Part shown: positions 61,019 to 64,000 of the stretch, in pieces
Numbering within the stretch: the stretch's first letter is position 1
Layout: each line of letters opens with the position of its first letter
Assembly (NCBI RefSeq): GCF_014490665.1
Contig: NZ_CP061038.1
Location: 124,001-188,000 of the forward strand
Origin: Sphingomonas alpina
Lineage (GTDB): Bacteria > Pseudomonadota > Alphaproteobacteria > Sphingomonadales > Sphingomonadaceae
DNA length: 64,000 nucleotides
Direction: 5' to 3'
The notes under the pieces: generated by a model
Seen by the model: only the letters and a program-made list of their open reading frames with translations
The model's database searches: none
What the model was told of the DNA's origin: nothing
Position numbers and translations under genes: made by a program

Positions 61019-62340
61019 TCGTCATCCTCCGATACGGCGACCGGCGCCATGCGCCGGCGCTCGAAGTCCCAGTGCCTGAAAGCGACAAAGGCGGGCCAGA
61101 GCAGCAACAGGATCATTGCCAGCACGATATTGCCACCGAACACCCCACCGCGTTCGACCGTGATGCGGACCGGGACATCCGCCGTTGTGGCGGTGCTTTC
61201 GTTCGTCCAGGCTGAACTCTGTTGTTGCCAGCGATGCCCGGTTGCCTCGACCACCAGGTCGTAGGAACCACCCGGAATGCTCGACAGCTGCGTGTCGGGC
61301 CGGTAGTTGCCCTCGCTCCATGGGCCATCGCTATCGCTGCCATGATAGCTTTCTGCCGTCGCATACACATCGAAGCTTTGCTGCGTGCGCCGATCGACCA
61401 GTGAGTAATCCAGGTCGATCCAGCTATTGTCGAGCTGCGGCACATCGGCCTTGATGCCGACCGCGCTGCGTTTCGCGGGCAGTTCGACCGGCCCGATCAC
61501 CTTGGTGGTGGCCGCGCCGTCGAGCCGAACCGAAATCTGCGCGCTGGTTACTGTGCTGGTCCAGCTCGCGCCGATCGCGGTCACGAACAAGGTGCCGATC
61601 GCGATAAGCGCGATGACCAGTGCCTGGATCATCATGCTTCGATACGGCGATGGTTCATGCGGTGCCGGCGTGCCGCCATTATTGGCCGGTCGGCGGGGCA
61701 GGCCGAACGCGGTTTCCGATTCGCCGCGCTCGAGCAGGTCAAGTCTTGTCCAGGTCCGTTCGCCCTCATTCTCCTCGCTCGACACCATCGTGCCGGGGCG
61801 GATGAAATCGGTCACCTGCACATGCTCGTCGACCGCGACGCGCCAGTAGAATTCGCCGACCGCGAACTGCACCCAGGTGCCATAGGTCGAGCCGAAGCGG
61901 GTATAGAGCTGATCGTCGAGTGACACCGCCATGGTGCCGCCGCCGCGTTGCGGCAGCCGGTCCAGCAGCACGCCCAGGCTGAAGCGCCGCCCGTCATCGA
62001 CCAGAAAGGCATAGCCGCGATAGGGATTGAACAGCAGATATTCCGCCCAGCCGGTCTCGCCGTCCCAGCGTTCGAGATAGCCGACCACTTCCCAGGTCGT
62101 CCCGCGCAGGTCACCGCGCGTCCCGAGCGGAATCTCCGGCCGCTTCATCGCTTCGGCCGCGCGCGTGATGATGCGCAGCGCCGGGTCGGTCGCATCGAGC
62201 GTCGTGCCGCAATGTTCACACACCAGCGATACGGTGATGCCCGCCGCGCGCAGCGCGATGGTGCCGCCGCAATTGGTGCAGGACAAGGCGCGGACGGTCT
62301 TGGCGGCGACCCAGGGAGATTCGGGCGTGACGTCGGTCAT
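61015..62340 (-). CDS. DUF4178 zinc-ribbon membrane protein
   Basis: 441-residue protein. I start it at ATG 62340, which overlaps the upstream stop (ATGA). A zinc ribbon (SCTNCGG ... CEHCGTT) is followed by a DUF4178 domain (about 75-210: GDLRGTTWEVVGYLERWDGETGW, EYLLFNPYRGYAFL, FYWRVAVDEHVQVTDFI), a membrane helix (ALVIALIAIGTLFVTAIG), a periplasmic beta-rich domain and a last helix before a basic tail. It probably works with the SPFH and DUF350 proteins at the inner membrane. Confidence 0.85.
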   Translation of the reverse strand: MTDVTPESPWVAAKTVRALSCTNCGGTIALRAAGITVSLVCEHCGTTLDATDPALRIITRAAEAMKRPEIPLGTRGDLRGTTWEVVGYLERWDGETGWAEYLLFNPYRGYAFLVDDGRRFSLGVLLDRLPQRGGGTMAVSLDDQLYTRFGSTYGTWVQFAVGEFYWRVAVDEHVQVTDFIRPGTMVSSEENEGERTWTRLDLLERGESETAFGLPRRPANNGGTPAPHEPSPYRSMMIQALVIALIAIGTLFVTAIGASWTSTVTSAQISVRLDGAATTKVIGPVELPAKRSAVGIKADVPQLDNSWIDLDYSLVDRRTQQSFDVYATAESYHGSDSDGPWSEGNYRPDTQLSSIPGGSYDLVVEATGHRWQQQSSAWTNESTATTADVPVRITVERGGVFGGNIVLAMILLLLWPAFVAFRHWDFERRRMAPVAVSEDDE

Positions 62341-63008
62341 GCGGCGTATTGCGGCATCGGCCACCCGTCGAACGCGCGCAAATGGGTTGCGCGCAGTTCG
62401 GCGAGCGAGACATAGCGTCCGGCATAGACGCTGACCTCGCCATCCTCTTTCTGCAGGCTTGCACAATGTCCATCGGCAGCCATCAGGTCGACGCTGACGA
62501 TCTTGAGCCCGACCATCGCGCCGAACGGTAATTCGCCTTCACTGGCGACGCAGGTCACGTCCTTGATATCGGTCACGCGGTACTCGATCCCGTCGATCGT
62601 CGCGGTGGTGCCGAGTACGATTTTCTGGCGCTCGCGCAGTCGCTTGACCGCGTCGGTCCTGGTGGCACCATGCTCGACGACGCGCAGCAGCATGTAGCGG
62701 CCCATCGCTTCCCCCAGCCAGGCCGACGATCCGTCATCGAACAAGGCAAGCCATTCGTTCCAGCCGCCGTCGCTCCAGCGCCAGCGCACGCGCCCGATCA
62801 GCTCGAAGCCTATCCCGCCATCGCTGCCGCGCGTGCCGATCTGCAACGGGCTGACATCCTCGGGCACCTCGGCAACTTGCCCGATCACCTCGATCTGGTC
62901 GCCGTTGCGCATCACCAGGCTGCGGCAATAACCGCACACCCTGGCGGGCAGGTCGGCGGATCGAAAATGGATCGCCGCGCCGCAATTGGGACAGGTCGCG
63001 TCGAGCAC
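62337..63008 (-). CDS. Soluble zinc-ribbon DUF4178 protein
   Basis: 223-residue protein beginning with GTG 63008 (preceded by TGAGG). The N-terminal zinc ribbon is TCPNCGA ... CGYCRSL; two DUF4178-like beta-rich units follow (GIGFELIGRVRWRWSDGGWNEWLALFDDG and GIEYRVTDIKDVTC). It lacks membrane helices, unlike its neighbour. It starts 3 bp after the SPFH stop and overlaps the next gene by ATGA. Confidence 0.85.
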   Translation of the reverse strand: MLDATCPNCGAAIHFRSADLPARVCGYCRSLVMRNGDQIEVIGQVAEVPEDVSPLQIGTRGSDGGIGFELIGRVRWRWSDGGWNEWLALFDDGSSAWLGEAMGRYMLLRVVEHGATRTDAVKRLRERQKIVLGTTATIDGIEYRVTDIKDVTCVASEGELPFGAMVGLKIVSVDLMAADGHCASLQKEDGEVSVYAGRYVSLAELRATHLRAFDGWPMPQYAA

Positions 63009-63011
63009 GCC

Positions 63012-64000
63012 TCAGCCGATCTTGGCCAGCAGCGCCGCCTTCTTGCCGTCGAACTCCTCCTGCGTGATCGCGCCCGCGACGAGCAAACCGTGGAGCTTCT
63101 GGATCATCGCATAGGGATCCTCGCCCGCGCCGCCTTGACCCCCGTTTCCCTGGCCGAGGCCGCCAGCCATGCTCTGACCGATCGCCAGGCCGGCGGCGGC
63201 CCCCGCGCCAATCCCGGCGACGCCGCCGGATTGTGCGGCGGCGGTGCCGATCGCATCGGCGGTCTGGAACTTCACATAGCGGTCGAGATCGCCGACCACG
63301 CGCATCGAGCTCGCCTTGTCGAGATACTCCTGCACATTGTCCGGCAGAGACAGGCTCTCGACGAAGAAGGTGCAGCAGGCCAGGCCCCAGGCCTCGAACG
63401 CCGGTGCGACGGCCGCCTTGAGCCGTTCGGACAGCGCCGCCTGGTCAGCCGCAAGGTCGACGAACGCCGTGCTGCCGCCGCCCAGCCCCGAGGCGAGCGC
63501 CGTGGCGATCGCGCCGCGCAGTTGCGTTTCGACATCGGCGATGGTGAGCTTTTCGAGCGTGCCCATCAGCTTGGCCGCGAACACCGCGATATTGTCGAGC
63601 CGGAAGGAATAGCTGCCGAATGCGCGGATGCGCAGTGGCCCGAATTCCGCATCGCGCACCGTGATCGGCTGCGCCGTGCCCCATTTCAGCCCGGCCTGTT
63701 CCTTCGTGGTAAAGAAATACAGGTCCGACTTGAACGGCGAGGCGAAGCCCTTGTCCCAGTTGAGCAGGGCAGTGAGGATCGGCAGGTTCGCCGTGTCGAG
63801 CGTGTGCAGCCCGGGCTCGAACACATCGGCGATCTTGCCTTCGTTATAGAAGAACGCCTTTTGCCCCTCGCGCACGGTCAGCTGCGCGCCATTCTGAATC
63901 TCGCGGTCCTGTGCCGGATAGCGGATCGCCAGATCGCCCGGCTCCTCGGTCCAGTCGATGACGTCGATGAACTGCTTCGAGAGAAAATCCAATATGCCCA
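63012..64000 (-). CDS. SPFH/Band-7 (YdjI-like) protein with C-terminal SHOCT domain; start codon cut by window edge
   Basis: SPFH-type protein of the YdjI/'virion core' group. Reading back from 63992, the codons are TTG, ATA, GGC and then xTG at 64001-63999, so the real start is almost certainly an ATG whose first base lies one position outside the window (MGILDFLSKQFIDVIDW). The SPFH core spans about 25-270 (QNGAQLTVREGQKAFFYNEGK, ADVETQLRGAIATALAS), then a Gly-rich linker and a SHOCT motif (DPYAMIQKLHGLLVAGAITQEEFD). It would assemble at the inner membrane and leads the DUF4178-DUF350-polyamine cluster. Confidence 0.9.
   Translation of the reverse strand, partial: GILDFLSKQFIDVIDWTEEPGDLAIRYPAQDREIQNGAQLTVREGQKAFFYNEGKIADVFEPGLHTLDTANLPILTALLNWDKGFASPFKSDLYFFTTKEQAGLKWGTAQPITVRDAEFGPLRIRAFGSYSFRLDNIAVFAAKLMGTLEKLTIADVETQLRGAIATALASGLGGGSTAFVDLAADQAALSERLKAAVAPAFEAWGLACCTFFVESLSLPDNVQEYLDKASSMRVVGDLDRYVKFQTADAIGTAAAQSGGVAGIGAGAAAGLAIGQSMAGGLGQGNGGQGGAGEDPYAMIQKLHGLLVAGAITQEEFDGKKAALLAKIG

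Overview
The window looks like chromosomal DNA of a high-GC alphaproteobacterium of the Sphingomonas type. I infer this from the GC-rich coding bias on both strands, three TonB-dependent receptors with sphingomonad-style IVVTA/IVVTG boxes, an Oar-like receptor driving a glucan operon, and several GC-rich REP-like palindrome families. No rRNA, tRNA, IS element, prophage or CRISPR array was seen. Genes are packed tightly: at least fourteen junctions are 4-bp ATGA overlaps, so most blocks are translationally coupled operons.

Layout. 1-9409: a peptide/D-amino-acid salvage block (POT transporter, degenerate M19 dipeptidase, TonB receptor, then a coupled operon of DUF1611/DgcN, YkvI-like transporter, S12 serine hydrolase, M19 dipeptidase). 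9534-12511: ECF sigma factor converging on a membrane Ser/Thr kinase. 12920-17290: HD hydrolase / GlxA regulator pair, a MaoC protein, and an ArsR-VOC-SRPBCC-SRPBCC operon with a palindromic, probably leaderless promoter. 17494-34569: thiolase, then a LacI-controlled glucan operon (LacI, Oar-like receptor, GH144-like, ABC binding protein and two permeases, discoidin/(alpha/alpha)6 protein, esterase, GH1), with a frameshifted ABC ATPase upstream. 34676-37393: metE behind a cobalamin riboswitch and a 20-bp palindrome.

37448-39039: L,D-transpeptidase and a small lipoprotein. 39290-41337: a leader ORF followed by RtcB2-PrfH, the RNA-ligase/release-factor pair known for repairing ribosomes damaged in the decoding centre. 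41345-46229: regulators with divergent metabolic genes. 46226-50035: ECF sigma, VWA lipoprotein and TPR membrane protein; the last two carry TonB-box-like DIVVTG motifs. 50174-52206: oxidoreductase/LysR pair. 52261-56550: Fur-box-led siderophore receptor, DUF3649, PepSY and DUF3325. 56890-64000: SpeD, FAD oxidoreductase, membrane aminopropyltransferase, DUF350, a 53-residue membrane protein, two zinc-ribbon DUF4178 proteins and an SPFH/SHOCT protein, a polyamine and envelope cluster.

The most unusual features are: (i) three intergenic arrays of CCCTGTT-type half-sites at about 22-bp spacing, each capped by a hairpin and each with its own base variant that co-varies with the matching inverted copies; (ii) REP palindromes inside the reading frames of a single sugar operon; (iii) the RtcB2-PrfH leader with a 32-codon ORF, a hairpin and a ligase start extended by 36 residues; (iv) TonB-box-like motifs in non-receptor proteins.
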